Shown: positions 27,463-39,260 of the stretch, piece after piece
How positions within the stretch are numbered: the stretch's first letter is position 1
Layout: each line of letters begins with the position of its first letter
Source: Betaproteobacteria bacterium
GTDB taxonomy: Bacteria; Pseudomonadota; Gammaproteobacteria; Burkholderiales; Casimicrobiaceae
Reading direction: 5' to 3'
NCBI GenBank assembly: GCA_027492485.1
Contig: JAPUER010000083.1
Span: forward strand, 35,376-93,679
Length of the DNA stretch: 58,304 bases
Position numbers and translations under genes: made by a program
Notes under the pieces: generated by a model
Seen by the model: the letters and a program-made list of their open reading frames with translations, nothing else
The model's database searches: none
Told to the model about the DNA's origin: nothing

Positions 27463-28383
27463 ATGCAACTCTCGCTCGCACTTCCCGTTCTGCCACTGGC
27501 GATCAATAATCCGCTCATGGCCAGCAAGGATCGCAGCGACGCCGACAAGCTCGAAGCCGCCAAAAAGTTGCGCAACAAAGCGTTGCGCCTGCTGACCACG
27601 CGCGAGCATTCGCGCGAGGAACTGTTGCGCAAACTGGCGCAGGCGCGAGAGCGCCGGGCGCGCGACGACGCGCACAGCGCCAGCGAGAAAAAGGACGAAG
27701 TCGAGCGCCTTCTCGACGAACTCGCCGCCGCCGGCTGGCAGTCGGACGAACGCTATGCCGAGGCGATGGTGCGGCGGCTCACGGGTCAAGCCAGCCGCCG
27801 CTACATCGAAGACAAGCTCGCCCAGGCCGGCATCAAGAAAGATGCGGCGAAGCTTGCTCTTGAGGCGCTGGCGCAGGATGACGCCGAAGTTGCCCGCGCG
27901 CTCTGGCAGCGGCGCTTTGGCGGTGAGACCCCGACGGACGACAGAGAACGCCAGAAGCAGATACGTTTTCTGCTGAGCCGTGGCTTTCATCTCGGCGACG
28001 CGTTCAAGATCGTTCCGCAAGCGCCGTCGTCCGGCGGCGCGCGGCGGGCCGGCCTGTCCAGCCGCGGTGGCTGGCGAGCGGGGGCGGCAGGCAAGGCGGC
28101 AAGCGCCGAGGCCGAGGCCGACGCCGAGCCGGAACTGTTCGGCGAGGCGCCCGTCGCACAGGAATACACGCGCACCAGTTCACTGCGGACAACCGGTCGC
28201 ACGCCCAGCGGCTTCGGCCGCCGCAAGGCGATGGGCGACGGCAAGCAGACGGCCGAGCCAACGGCTGCCGGCGAGGAACAGGTGGCGGCGCCCGGAAGCC
28301 GGTTGCGCGGTTCGTTCAAAAGCTCCTTCCGCCGTGCACGGCCCTGGGGCGCCCGCAACGACGCCGATCCGTCGGACGAATAG
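27463..28383 (+). CDS. recX: RecX regulatory protein with long C-terminal extension
   Basis: 306 residues, about twice the usual RecX length. Residues 20-185 are the RecX fold of three-helix repeats, with RLLTTREHSREELLRKL, DERYAEAMVRR and RRYIEDKLAQAGI. The last ~120 residues are a low-complexity tail rich in G, A, R and E with no RecX homology that I can see. AGGGAGA at 27451 supports the start. RecX binds RecA and limits its filament. It follows recA by 153 bases on the same strand, as expected for a RecA modulator. Confidence 0.88.
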   Translation: MQLSLALPVLPLAINNPLMASKDRSDADKLEAAKKLRNKALRLLTTREHSREELLRKLAQARERRARDDAHSASEKKDEVERLLDELAAAGWQSDERYAEAMVRRLTGQASRRYIEDKLAQAGIKKDAAKLALEALAQDDAEVARALWQRRFGGETPTDDRERQKQIRFLLSRGFHLGDAFKIVPQAPSSGGARRAGLSSRGGWRAGAAGKAASAEAEADAEPELFGEAPVAQEYTRTSSLRTTGRTPSGFGRRKAMGDGKQTAEPTAAGEEQVAAPGSRLRGSFKSSFRRARPWGARNDADPSDE

Positions 28384-28544
28384 CGCCCTTGTCGCGCCTG
28401 CCGGCGCTTCGTCGCACGCCGGGTGAGTAGTCAGCGCGCCGCTGCATTTGCCGTTAAGCTAATGCCCGTCACGTCGCTCGCCGGGTCGCCGCGCGCTCCG
28501 TTGCGGCGCCGGATATGAGCCCGCCGTGTTGGTCAGGAACTTCC

Positions 28545-29861
28545 ATGTCTGCCTCGCAATTTCCGCCGCTGCAAAGTCGCCAGTCGGACAAGCGCTGCAC
28601 CAACTGCAGCACGCTGATGTCGCTTTACGACCTGCCGGGACACTACGGCCAGAGCGTCGAACTCGACGTTTGCCACGACTGCAATGTCATCTGGTTCGAC
28701 CAGTGGGAAAGCTCGCAACTGTCGCCCGACGGCACGGTCGCGCTGTTCCAGCTCATCAACGAGCGTGGCGGCACGTCGAGCAATGCAACCAGCAAATTTG
28801 GCGAAGGGCTGCGCTGCGTGAGCTGCGGCACCGGCATGCGGCTGACCAATGATCGCGTCAAAAACACCCGCTTCGCCTATCAGTCATGCCCGAAGGGCCA
28901 CGGCCGCCTCACCACGTTCTACAACTTCCTCGCCGAGAAGCAGTTTGTTCGTGAGCTGACGCAGCAGGAACGCGCCAAACTGGCCGCCAGCGTGCAGCAG
29001 ATCAAGTGCTCCAGTTGCGCGGCGCCGGTCAACATCGGCAAGACGGACGCCTGTGAATACTGCCGCGCGCCGGTGTCGGTGTTCGATCGCGATGCGGCCA
29101 AAAAAGCGATTGATCACTATCTGCAGGAGCGGCATAAACAAGTGCCGGTGCAGTATCCCGCGCAAGCGCCCGGTTACGGCTACAACTCGACCTCATCCGG
29201 TGGCTGGACCAGCTGGGACAGCGCCGATCTCGCGGCCGACATCCTGTTCGCGCTTGGCCGCGCGGCGGCGCGCGGCGTCGGTCATGCCGGTGCCCGCGCC
29301 GCACCCGCCGCCGTCGGGGCCGGCGCCGGCACGGTGCTGGCCGACACCGGCACCGCAGTGACCGGGGGCTTGCTCGAATCGATTGGGTCGGGCCTAGGCA
29401 CAGGCGCCAGCGCAGGCGTGGGCAATACGCTGCCGACGGCGACCGATGCGTTGTTTGGCAGTGGGCTTGGCGCCGCTGGCAATGCGTTCGGCGCGGCCGG
29501 GGCCGATGTCGGCGGCGGTCTCATCTCCCAGATCGGCAGCAATGTCTTCACCGATGCGACATCGTCGTCGATCGCCAGCGCGGCGACCGACGTGCTGCCA
29601 TCGGCCACCGATGTGCTGTTCGGCGCCGCGGGCAACGCCGCTGCGGGCGGCGGCAGCCTGCTCGGCGAAATCGGCAGCGTCTTCAGCAGCGCAGGATCGG
29701 GCACCGCCAGTGCGATCGGCGATACGCTCGGCAGCGCAGCAAGCGACATCGGCAGCAGCGCGCTGGACAGCGTCGGCGATGTTGCATCGGGCGCCGGCGA
29801 GGGCATCGTCGATCTGGTCACCGACGGGATTGGCAGTCTGCTCGGTTCGCTGTTCGATTGA
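28545..29861 (+). CDS. Zinc-ribbon protein with glycine/alanine/serine-rich C-terminus
   Basis: 438 residues. The N-terminal 200 contain three Cys pairs or sets: CTNC with CHDC and the VIWFDQWE signature of TFIIB-type zinc ribbons, then CVSC with a later C-P-K-G-H, then CSSC with CEYC. The remaining ~240 residues are low complexity (G, A, S, D, I and V), with several related units such as GSGLGAAGNAFG and LPSATDVLFGAAGNA. A GGAA site precedes the ATG. Function unknown; the zinc ribbons suggest nucleic-acid or protein binding and the tail a possible assembly or membrane-facing region. Confidence 0.7.
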   Translation: MSASQFPPLQSRQSDKRCTNCSTLMSLYDLPGHYGQSVELDVCHDCNVIWFDQWESSQLSPDGTVALFQLINERGGTSSNATSKFGEGLRCVSCGTGMRLTNDRVKNTRFAYQSCPKGHGRLTTFYNFLAEKQFVRELTQQERAKLAASVQQIKCSSCAAPVNIGKTDACEYCRAPVSVFDRDAAKKAIDHYLQERHKQVPVQYPAQAPGYGYNSTSSGGWTSWDSADLAADILFALGRAAARGVGHAGARAAPAAVGAGAGTVLADTGTAVTGGLLESIGSGLGTGASAGVGNTLPTATDALFGSGLGAAGNAFGAAGADVGGGLISQIGSNVFTDATSSSIASAATDVLPSATDVLFGAAGNAAAGGGSLLGEIGSVFSSAGSGTASAIGDTLGSAASDIGSSALDSVGDVASGAGEGIVDLVTDGIGSLLGSLFD

Positions 29862-29985
29862 CGACTGCGCGGATACGCCGCGTCGCTATCGATTCACGCT
29901 CGCTTCACGCCCGATTCACGCGCGCGAACGCGATCCGGCAACGGAGACGGTGTACACCGCCGCCGGCCGCGGCGAAAAAACGGCG

Positions 29986-30627
29986 CTACAGCTTTCGCCC
30001 CATCTCCCGCACTGCCTCGTACCGCCAGCAACTGGTGAGATGGTCGTTGACCATGCCGCAGGCCTGCATGTGGGCGTAGACGATGGTGGAGCCGACGAAT
30101 TTGAAGCCGGCCTTGGCGAGCGCTTTTGACAGCGCATCGGACTCGGGCGTGGTGGCCTTCCCGTCCTCCCTGCGTTTGAGCGCGGACTGCTGCGGGCGAC
30201 CGTCGACGAATTGCCAGAAGAAATCGGTCAGCGCGAATTGCGGGCGGGCGACTGTCTCGCGCAGTTTCAGCAGCGCCTGTGCGTTGGTCACGGCGGCGCG
30301 AATCTTCAACCGGTTGCGGATGATGCCGGCGTCGAGCAGCAGTTTCTGGATCTTCGGCTCCTTGTAGCGTGCGATTTTCTCGACGTTGAAACCATCGAAC
30401 GCCTTGCGGTAGTTCTCGCGCTTGGCGAGCACCGTTTGCCACGACAGCCCCGCCTGCGCGCCTTCGAGAATGAGCATCTCGAACATCTTGTGCTCGTCGA
30501 AGCAGGGCACGCCCCATTCCTCGTCGTGATATTTCTCGTAAAAATCGGGCACACCGGTGGCCCAGAAGCAGCGCGGCACTGCGCCCGCTTTTTCAGTCTT
30601 TGCGGCAATGTCTTTCGTCGCAGCCAT
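29986..30627 (-). CDS. tag: DNA-3-methyladenine glycosylase I
   Basis: 213 residues, close to the E. coli Tag length. The zinc-binding set is visible: C in PRCFWATG and H in YEKYHDEEWG near the N-terminus, and H and C in YAHMQACG near the C-terminus. The ILEGAQAGLSWQTVL and YKEPKIQKLL segments are typical. It removes 3-methyladenine from alkylated DNA. The ATG at 30627 starts just before the canonical region; a longer frame upstream runs into a REP-like repeat. It converges with the zinc-ribbon gene. Confidence 0.95.
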   Translation of the reverse strand: MAATKDIAAKTEKAGAVPRCFWATGVPDFYEKYHDEEWGVPCFDEHKMFEMLILEGAQAGLSWQTVLAKRENYRKAFDGFNVEKIARYKEPKIQKLLLDAGIIRNRLKIRAAVTNAQALLKLRETVARPQFALTDFFWQFVDGRPQQSALKRREDGKATTPESDALSKALAKAGFKFVGSTIVYAHMQACGMVNDHLTSCWRYEAVREMGRKL

Positions 30628-30650
30628 GTGTCGGTTCCTTGCCTGTTGCC

Positions 30651-30718
30651 TGTAGGAGCGGCCTTGGCCGCGATCGCTAATGCGCATTCCGGGTATCGCG
30701 GCCGAGGTCGCTCCCACA
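30651..30718. repeat. REP-like inverted doublet 1
   Basis: GGAGCGGCCTTGGCCGCGA on the left and its near-inverse TCGCGGCCGAGGTCGCTCC on the right, about 22 bases apart. It lies upstream of tag. The same layout recurs at 37940 and 47245, with a variant core at the latter. Confidence 0.8.
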
Positions 30719-30835
30719 ACGTTGACGATGTCCATCGCATGTCGCGGTGTACATCGAAAACGAACTTTGTTGCGGCCCCCGTGGTCAGCGTGCAGGTCGG
30801 GATCGACGTCATGTCGGTGAACTCACCGGTGGCGG

Positions 30836-32131
30836 CTAGACGCCCGGCAGTTTTCGCCGCGCGAACCAGCTTCCCGACAGGATGCCGCCGCCGATGATCA
30901 GGAACAGCGGCAGCGTGCCGGTGCTCGCCGAGAGCATGCCGAACACCAGCGGCATCGTCCACTGGCTGGTGGAGATCATCGTCATCCGCATGCCGTTCAC
31001 CTCGCCGATGCGCCCCGGCGGCGCGGCGTCATGCAGGATCGACAGCACGATCGGCTGACTGGCGCCGAGGCCAAGGCCGATCACGAACGACAGCGCCATC
31101 ATCACGCCGTAGTTGTGGGCAAAGCCGAAGGCAATGAAGGTACAGCCCGCCAGCGCCATCGCCGACACCATCACGCCGCGCTCGCCCAGGCGGTCGGTCA
31201 GCCGCGTCATGAACAGCCGCACCACGAACACCGCCACCGCGAAGAACGACAGCACCGAGCCGATCTGCGTGGCGCTCAGGCTGAGCTGGGTGCCGAGCAC
31301 CGGCACCATGAAGATGTAGAGATCCCAGCCGACGGTGATGAAGGCGGCGGAGATCAGCGTGTTGCGCACGGCGGGCATCTGCAGCAGCTCGCGGGCGCCG
31401 CCGTTCGCTGCGTCCTCGCGCGCCGCCACCGTCGGCAGCTTCAGCCAGCGCGTGGCGAAGGCGACGGCGGCCAGCGCCGGCAGCGCGGCCAGCACGCCGA
31501 ACGCGGCGCGATAGCTGACATGGTCGATCATGAAACCGGCGATCAGCGGGCCGAGAAAGCTCGAAATCGAGAACCCCATCGACATCACGCTGAATGCCCG
31601 CACGCGGTTCTCGCTGCCGCCGAACAGCCCGACTGCGTACTGCGAGGACGCGGCAATGGCCATCCAGCCGATGCCGATGGCGATCGCGCAGAGCGCCAGA
31701 ATGCCCAGCATCGGCTCGATCGCCGCCACCGTGCCGCCCAGCGCCACCAGCGCGCAGCCGGCGATCAGCGGTCGCCGCAGAGGCACCCGGTCGACCAGAC
31801 GGCCAACGCGGATGGCGACGAAGGCAGGCACGATGTTGAACATCGCCGTCAGCAGGCCCACCCACAGCGCGCCGCCGCCGGCCTTGATCGCCGCCAGCGA
31901 GGTGGCGATGCGGATGCCGTTGAAGGCGGTGTGGGCGACGATCAGGAAGGCCACCAGCACGAACAGCTCGCGCGGCAGGGCGCCGGGCTGCGCCGCCTCA
32001 TCCGCTGCGCCTGGAGGGCCGTTCGGCGAGTCGGAAGAAGTGGTCGGGGAGGCCGCCGGTCGATCCGGCGCGGCTTCGGGGAGGGTAATGCGTTCCAAGT
32101 GCCCAATTATCGCGCAAGGTTGGCGCCGCAT
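30836..32131 (-). CDS. Major facilitator superfamily transporter
   Basis: 431 residues with about twelve hydrophobic segments after a proline/alanine-rich N-terminus of about 50 residues. VAIRVGRLVDRVPLRRPLI matches the MFS loop 2-3 signature G-x-L-x-D-R-x-G-R-R, and TRLTDRLGERGVMV is the counterpart in the second half. The substrate is not evident. It is divergent from alaS with a 345-base gap holding a palindromic element. The start may be a little downstream because the first 45 residues are not conserved-looking. Confidence 0.87.
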   Translation of the reverse strand: MRRQPCAIIGHLERITLPEAAPDRPAASPTTSSDSPNGPPGAADEAAQPGALPRELFVLVAFLIVAHTAFNGIRIATSLAAIKAGGGALWVGLLTAMFNIVPAFVAIRVGRLVDRVPLRRPLIAGCALVALGGTVAAIEPMLGILALCAIAIGIGWMAIAASSQYAVGLFGGSENRVRAFSVMSMGFSISSFLGPLIAGFMIDHVSYRAAFGVLAALPALAAVAFATRWLKLPTVAAREDAANGGARELLQMPAVRNTLISAAFITVGWDLYIFMVPVLGTQLSLSATQIGSVLSFFAVAVFVVRLFMTRLTDRLGERGVMVSAMALAGCTFIAFGFAHNYGVMMALSFVIGLGLGASQPIVLSILHDAAPPGRIGEVNGMRMTMISTSQWTMPLVFGMLSASTGTLPLFLIIGGGILSGSWFARRKLPGV

Positions 32132-32174
32132 CCGGCCCCGGTTTCAATCGCGATTCGATGGCAGTGGCGGTGAG

Positions 32175-32293
32175 CATCTTTTGGATGAAAGCGTTATTCC
32201 ATATAGGTTAAGCATGTAAAAACATAAAAAGTCGACTTTTCATGTTTTGTGCATCCGAGCCCTTTTGGCATAACGTTTTCGACGAAAAGTTGC
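32175..32293. repeat. AGTCGACT palindromic element, copy B
   Basis: In the MFS-alaS gap. The centre is a near-perfect palindrome, AACAT-AAAAAGTCGACTTTT-CATGTT (AGTCGACT at 32230), with GAGCCC at 32257 and GAAAAGTTGC at 32284. The left GGGCTC arm has decayed to AGGTTA. Spacing to the centre matches the other copies. Beyond it, 32294-32476 holds only the alaS leader, with no other feature recognised. Confidence 0.7.
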
Positions 32294-32476
32294 ATGCCTG
32301 CCAACCGGCCCGGCGTCATGCCAATTTGGCAACGGCGCGCTGCCGAAACTGCCCGCCGGCGCCGTAAAATCAAAGGTTTCGCGCGTCGGACGCAGCCTTG
32401 CCGGCGGCGTACCGACGGCTCGTCGCCAGCCCATCGCCGCATGGGCGCGTCGCCGCATCAACCACCAGAAGACGTC

Positions 32477-35083
<2,607 letters not shown>

Positions 35084-35157
35084 ACGTGGACGCGCACGAC
35101 CCGCCGGTACCAGTTCGCCGCCCGTCGTTCGACGCTTCTGGACGCCATAATTGACCG

Positions 35158-35644
<487 letters not shown>

Positions 35645-35800
35645 AACTTGTCCGCAAATAAACCGGGGCGGTCAACTGGTCATTTTTGTCGCACTCTTCG
35701 TTGCTTTTTCTCGCCATAGCCCCGCTATGTCTTCGAAAAAGCGCCTCGATTGCAACAAAACTGCCTGCGTTGACCATCCCCTCTTATTTACGGACAAGTT
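35645..35800. mobile_element. MITE-like fold-back element with CTTAG flanks
   Basis: 156 bp. The left end AACTTGTCCGCAAATAA is the inverse of the right end TTATTTACGGACAAGTT with one mismatch. Inner arms GGTCAAC/GTTGACC and a central GCTTTTTC...GAAAAAGC hairpin make almost the whole element self-complementary. CTTAG precedes (35640-35644) and follows it (35801-35805), suggesting a 5-bp target duplication, though AG/CT could instead belong to the element ends. No transposase is encoded. Confidence 0.75.
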
Positions 35801-35940
35801 CTTAGTTTCCGCGAGTGATGGGATTTACAGTTCAGGAATCGGAGAATCGTGCGGTGACTGAACGCATTCAATGGGGCTGAAATATCCCGCATCGAAACAC
35901 TTTCCGATGTTCAAACTTTGTTCTCCCGTGCGCCGTTTAC

Positions 35941-36013
35941 CCTCGATTCCGCTGCGCTGATCGAGGCTACGTGAGTGCGCCTGTGCACGGGAACCCGGCT
36001 GCGAGCAGCCGGG
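35941..36013. terminator. Two hairpins downstream of argD
   Basis: CCTCGAT (35941) pairs with ATCGAGG (35960-35966), and CCCGGCTGC (35994-36002) pairs with GCAGCCGGG (36005-36013) across a two-base loop. They lie just beyond the argD stop on the minus strand. No U-run is visible, so this may be a repeat-derived transcription boundary rather than an intrinsic terminator. The rest of 35806-35940 holds nothing recognised. Confidence 0.4.
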
Positions 36014-36029
36014 CTACGTTCGCGTCGGT

Positions 36030-37304
36030 CTAGCCGCCCACCACTTCGGCAACCGCGTGCTCGACGCGGGCGAGGCCTTCGTCGATTTCGGCGTCGGTGA
36101 TGTTGAGGGCGGGCGCGAAACGCAGGATGTTGTTGTTGCCTGCGGTGAGGAAGACGACGTTGTGGCGGTGGCCGGCCTTCATGAATTCGCTGGCGCGATT
36201 GTCGTATTTGGCGAGCAGTTCGCAGCCCAGCCAGAGCCCTTCGCCGCGCACGTCGGCGAATACGTTGTGCCTGCCGTTGATCGCCGCGAAGCCGGCGCGC
36301 AGACGCTGCTCGGCGACCAGCACGCGTTTCAGGAATGCCTCGTTGTTGACGATGTCGAGCACCGTTTCGGCGACGGCGGCGCCGAGCGGATTGCCGCCAA
36401 ACGTGGTGCCGTGGGTGCCCGGCTGCATGACCTCGGCGACTTCGGCGCGGGCCATGAAGCAGCCGATCGGGAAGCCGCCGCCGATGCCTTTGGCACTGGT
36501 CAGGATGTCCGGCGTCACGCCCTTCTGCATGTAGCTGTAGAGCGCGCCGGTGCGGCCGACGCCGCTCTGGATTTCGTCGAAGATCAACAACGCGTTGTGC
36601 TTGTCGCACAATTCCCGCGCCGCACCCAGAAAGGCGGCCGAGCCGGGGAACATGCCGCCTTCGCCCTGCATCGGCTCCAGGATGATGCAGGCGACGTTGT
36701 CGTCCATCACCGCGCGCAGCGCGTCGACGTCGTTATACGGCACGTGGGTGATGCCGGCCGGCACCGGCCCCATGCCCTTGGTGTACTTCGGGCTACCGCC
36801 GGTCGAGACGGCCAGCCAGGTACGGCCGTGGAACGAATTGGTGGTCGAGACGATACGGTGCTTCTGCTCGCCAAAGCGGGTGCTCGCGTACTTGCGGGCG
36901 GTCTTCAGCGCGCCCTCGTTGGCCTCGGTGCCGCTGTTGCACAGGAACACGCGGTCGGCGAAGGTGGCGTCGACCAGCTTTTTCGCCAGTCGCATCGCCG
37001 GCTCGTTGACCATGTAGTTCGAGATGTGCCACATGCGATCGGCCTGCGCCTTGAGCGCGGCGTTCAACGCCGGGTGGCAATGCCCGAGCGACAGCACGGC
37101 AACGCCGCCGGCGAGGTCGATGTAGTCGCGGCCTTCGCTGTCCCAGATGCGCGACCCGGACGCTCGCACCGGCACGAACTGCGCCGGAACGTAGGTCTGG
37201 AACATCACCTCATCGAACGTTGCCCGGCTCACGCGCAGTTGTTCGGCTTCGCGAACGTGCGCCGTGGCGGCAAGGCTGGATTGAGTTCTGATCGGGTCGA
37301 GCAT
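36030..37304 (-). CDS. argD: Acetylornithine/succinyldiaminopimelate aminotransferase
   Basis: 424-residue class III PLP aminotransferase. The N-terminal RVSRATFDEV then FVPVRASGSRIWDSEGRDY matches ArgD closely, with ALGHCHPAL replaced by LSLGHCHPAL. FDEIQSGVGRTG and the PLP lysine in TSAKGIGGGFPIG follow. It acts in arginine and lysine biosynthesis. The start at 37304 adds about 20 residues to the usual N-terminus but no better one is evident. Heptamer repeats lie between it and the RidA gene upstream. Confidence 0.9.
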   Translation of the reverse strand: MLDPIRTQSSLAATAHVREAEQLRVSRATFDEVMFQTYVPAQFVPVRASGSRIWDSEGRDYIDLAGGVAVLSLGHCHPALNAALKAQADRMWHISNYMVNEPAMRLAKKLVDATFADRVFLCNSGTEANEGALKTARKYASTRFGEQKHRIVSTTNSFHGRTWLAVSTGGSPKYTKGMGPVPAGITHVPYNDVDALRAVMDDNVACIILEPMQGEGGMFPGSAAFLGAARELCDKHNALLIFDEIQSGVGRTGALYSYMQKGVTPDILTSAKGIGGGFPIGCFMARAEVAEVMQPGTHGTTFGGNPLGAAVAETVLDIVNNEAFLKRVLVAEQRLRAGFAAINGRHNVFADVRGEGLWLGCELLAKYDNRASEFMKAGHRHNVVFLTAGNNNILRFAPALNITDAEIDEGLARVEHAVAEVVGG

Positions 37305-37312
37305 TTTGTTTT

Positions 37313-37472
37313 AGGACGAATGACGAAGGACGAATGACGCAAAGCTTAACTGGTGCTGCTCTGCAATGAATGCAGTTTCCGCATGCCACGATGCAGAAAA
37401 CGCGCGAAACGGCACTAACGTCGTCGAATGCGCATTTCGTCACTCGTCATTCGTCATTCGTCTTTCGTCCTC
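37313..37472. repeat. Heptamer inverted-repeat hairpin 1 (GACGAAT / CGTCATT)
   Basis: The left arm (37313-37339) is built of GACGAAT or GACGAAG units and the right arm (37435-37472) of the inverse CGTCATT/CGTCTTT units, with a loop of about 95 bases. It fills the gap between ridA-like and argD genes, both on the minus strand. A second example lies between tatA and tatB. Confidence 0.7.
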
Positions 37473-37479
37473 GCGCGCG

Positions 37480-37866
37480 TTAGTGCGCGTGATCGTGACC
37501 GTGCCCACCGTGCTGGCTCATGCCGTTGCAGGCGGTGATCTGGATCTCTACTTTGTATTCCGGCTTGGCGAGCTTCGCCTCGACGGTGGCGCGGGCCGGC
37601 GGATGACCTTCGGGCACCCACGCGTCCCAGGCTTCGTTCATCTGCGCAAACGTGTTGATGTCGGCGAGATAGATGGTGGCGCTCAGGATGCTCTTTTTGG
37701 TGGCGCCGCCTTCTTCGAGCAGCTCATCGATCTGCTTGAGGATTTGTTCGGTCTGCCCCTTGACGTCGGCCATCGGGTCGGCCGCGACCTGCCCGGCGAG
37801 ATAGAGAAAGCCGTGATAGGTGACCATTTCGGAAAGACGCTTGCCCACGCCATAGCGACGGATCAT
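37480..37866 (-). CDS. RidA family protein with histidine-rich tail
   Basis: 128 residues of the RidA/YjgF family, with MVTYHGFLYLAGQVAAD, the D-E-L-L-E-E-G-G loop, and HPPARATVEAKLA carrying the conserved arginine that binds the carboxylate of imine substrates. It probably hydrolyses reactive enamine/imine intermediates. The C-terminus ends in GMSQHGGHGHDHAH, a histidine-rich tail beyond the fold. TGGAG upstream supports the ATG at 37866. It lies upstream of argD on the same strand. Confidence 0.88.
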   Translation of the reverse strand: MIRRYGVGKRLSEMVTYHGFLYLAGQVAADPMADVKGQTEQILKQIDELLEEGGATKKSILSATIYLADINTFAQMNEAWDAWVPEGHPPARATVEAKLAKPEYKVEIQITACNGMSQHGGHGHDHAH

Positions 37867-37939
37867 GATGTGCTCCAGTGAGACGAAAAAAGTTGCGCAC
37901 ATTGTACGGGCGCATTCCGGTGCAGCGGGTGGCGCGTTC

Positions 37940-38009
37940 TGTGGGAGCGGCCTTGGCCGCGATGACGCAGTTCGCACACCGGGATTTCGCGGCCAAGGCC
38001 GCTCCCACA
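37940..38009. repeat. REP-like inverted doublet 2
   Basis: GGGAGCGGCCTTGGCCGCGA on the left and TCGCGGCCAAGGCCGCTCCC on the right, about 26 bases apart. The arms are perfect inverses. It lies between the RidA gene and the glycine-zipper gene. Confidence 0.85.
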
Positions 38010-38277
38010 GGGCGGGGCGCAGAAACAAAAACGGCTGCCAGGAAGGGCAGCCGTCGAGGCGTTTGGCAGCGAGGCAGGGAAGGGGAGGCCCTGCGCGGTT
38101 CGTCACCAGGTCATTCGCCGTGCTCGTCGTGCATCGGGCACTGCCGCCGCTCAGGGGAGAAGCGTGGCGGTGCCGACAACCGCTCGCGTGATTTCGGGGG
38201 AGGAGACGCGGGCGGCGGTTGCAGCGGACGTCGGCGTTATCGTTGTTATCCGGTCTTGTCAGGTCTTCTGTCGGTGA

Positions 38278-38955
38278 CTATCGGCGCGGCGGTGCCGGCA
38301 CTTCCGGCGCCAGATTCACCCGCACGTTCATCGTGGGGCCGGGGTCGTAGGCCATGCGCTGCGTGTAATCGCGGCCCTGGTAGCGGTAGACCACGTTGTA
38401 GCCAACGATTTCATCGCGGCCGTCGTACACGGTGCGGCAGCGCTGCACGGTGCGCGTTTCCGGCACGTAGTCGACGCGCGACGGGCCGCTCGCGACTGGC
38501 GCCGCTGCGGTGGCCGCCGGCGCGCTGTTTTCGATCTGGTTGCCGACCAGGCCGCCGACAATGGCGCCCGCCGCCGTGCCGCGATCGCGGCCACCCGACG
38601 AACCGCCGAACTGATGACCGACGACACCGCCGATGATGGCACCGATGATGGTGCCGGCGCCGACGGTACGCTCGCCGGTCGGGGCAGGTGCCGGCTGGCC
38701 GGCCGGATAGTTGGCGGCGACGTAGCCTTGCGACGGCACGGTACGCGTGTCGGTGACGGTTTCGTTCGCGCATTCCTGCCGCGGCACGTTGTTGCGCTCG
38801 TAAATCGGCTGCGCCGAGAGCACCTGCGCGGTGTCGCTGTAGCTTTGCTGCGGCGGCGCATAGGACGGGGCCGGCTGTGCATAGGACGGGGCCGGCTGGG
38901 CCACGGCGGCAGTCACCGCAACGGCGGCCAGCGTCATGGCAAACATCTGTTTCAT
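38278..38955 (-). CDS. Glycine-zipper 2TM-domain outer-envelope protein
   Basis: 225 residues. An N-terminal signal (FAMTLAAVAVTAAVA) leads to a proline/alanine/tyrosine-rich linker with repeated PAPSYA. The central GTIIGAIIGGVVGHQFG and, 15 residues on, AAGAIVGGLVGNQ are paired glycine zippers as in the Rickettsia 17-kDa antigen family. The C-terminal region has the YDGRDEIVGYNVVYRYQGRDY strand set. GAAGGAG supports the start. Members sit in the outer membrane or associate with it; function is not defined here. No lipobox is evident. Confidence 0.82.
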   Translation of the reverse strand: MKQMFAMTLAAVAVTAAVAQPAPSYAQPAPSYAPPQQSYSDTAQVLSAQPIYERNNVPRQECANETVTDTRTVPSQGYVAANYPAGQPAPAPTGERTVGAGTIIGAIIGGVVGHQFGGSSGGRDRGTAAGAIVGGLVGNQIENSAPAATAAAPVASGPSRVDYVPETRTVQRCRTVYDGRDEIVGYNVVYRYQGRDYTQRMAYDPGPTMNVRVNLAPEVPAPPRR

Positions 38956-39095
38956 CGGATTGGCTCCTTCATTGTTCTGCCCGAATCGGAACAGGCTGCG
39001 CGAGTGGCGCAGTTGCAGGTTGGACAGGTCTGGCGCAAAAACGTGCCCACCGCGCAAGCCGTTGACGGCGGCCTGGAGCATTCAGACTAGTCATC

Positions 39096-39210
39096 AGCTT
39101 TTTGGTGAAACCGTTATTTGATGAGGGCTCAGACCGTAAAATGCAAGAAAGTCGACTTGAGCAAAATTATGCCTTGAGCCCATATCCATTGGCGCATGAA
39201 AGCAAAAAGC
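39096..39210. repeat. AGTCGACT palindromic element, copy C
   Basis: The clearest copy: AGCTTTTTGG (39096), GGGCTC (39125), AGTCGACT centre (39150), GAGCCC (39176) and AGCAAAAAGC (39201-39210). It lies in the 305-base gap between the divergent glycine-zipper and sigma-factor genes. The rest of that gap holds no feature I recognise. Confidence 0.8.
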
Positions 39211-39260
39211 CATACACTCGGCGCCAAGCAAAAGACGCCTGATGGCGACCGTGGTGCACG

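Noticed and set aside
31031-32173. Open frame (380 codons) on the plus strand opposite the MFS transporter
   Set aside because: Translation is a run of Q, R, H, E and D with no hydrophobic core; it is the antisense shadow of the transporter.
36057-37337. Open frame (426 codons) on the plus strand opposite argD
   Set aside because: Shadow of argD, whose PLP lysine and substrate motifs are all present on the minus strand.
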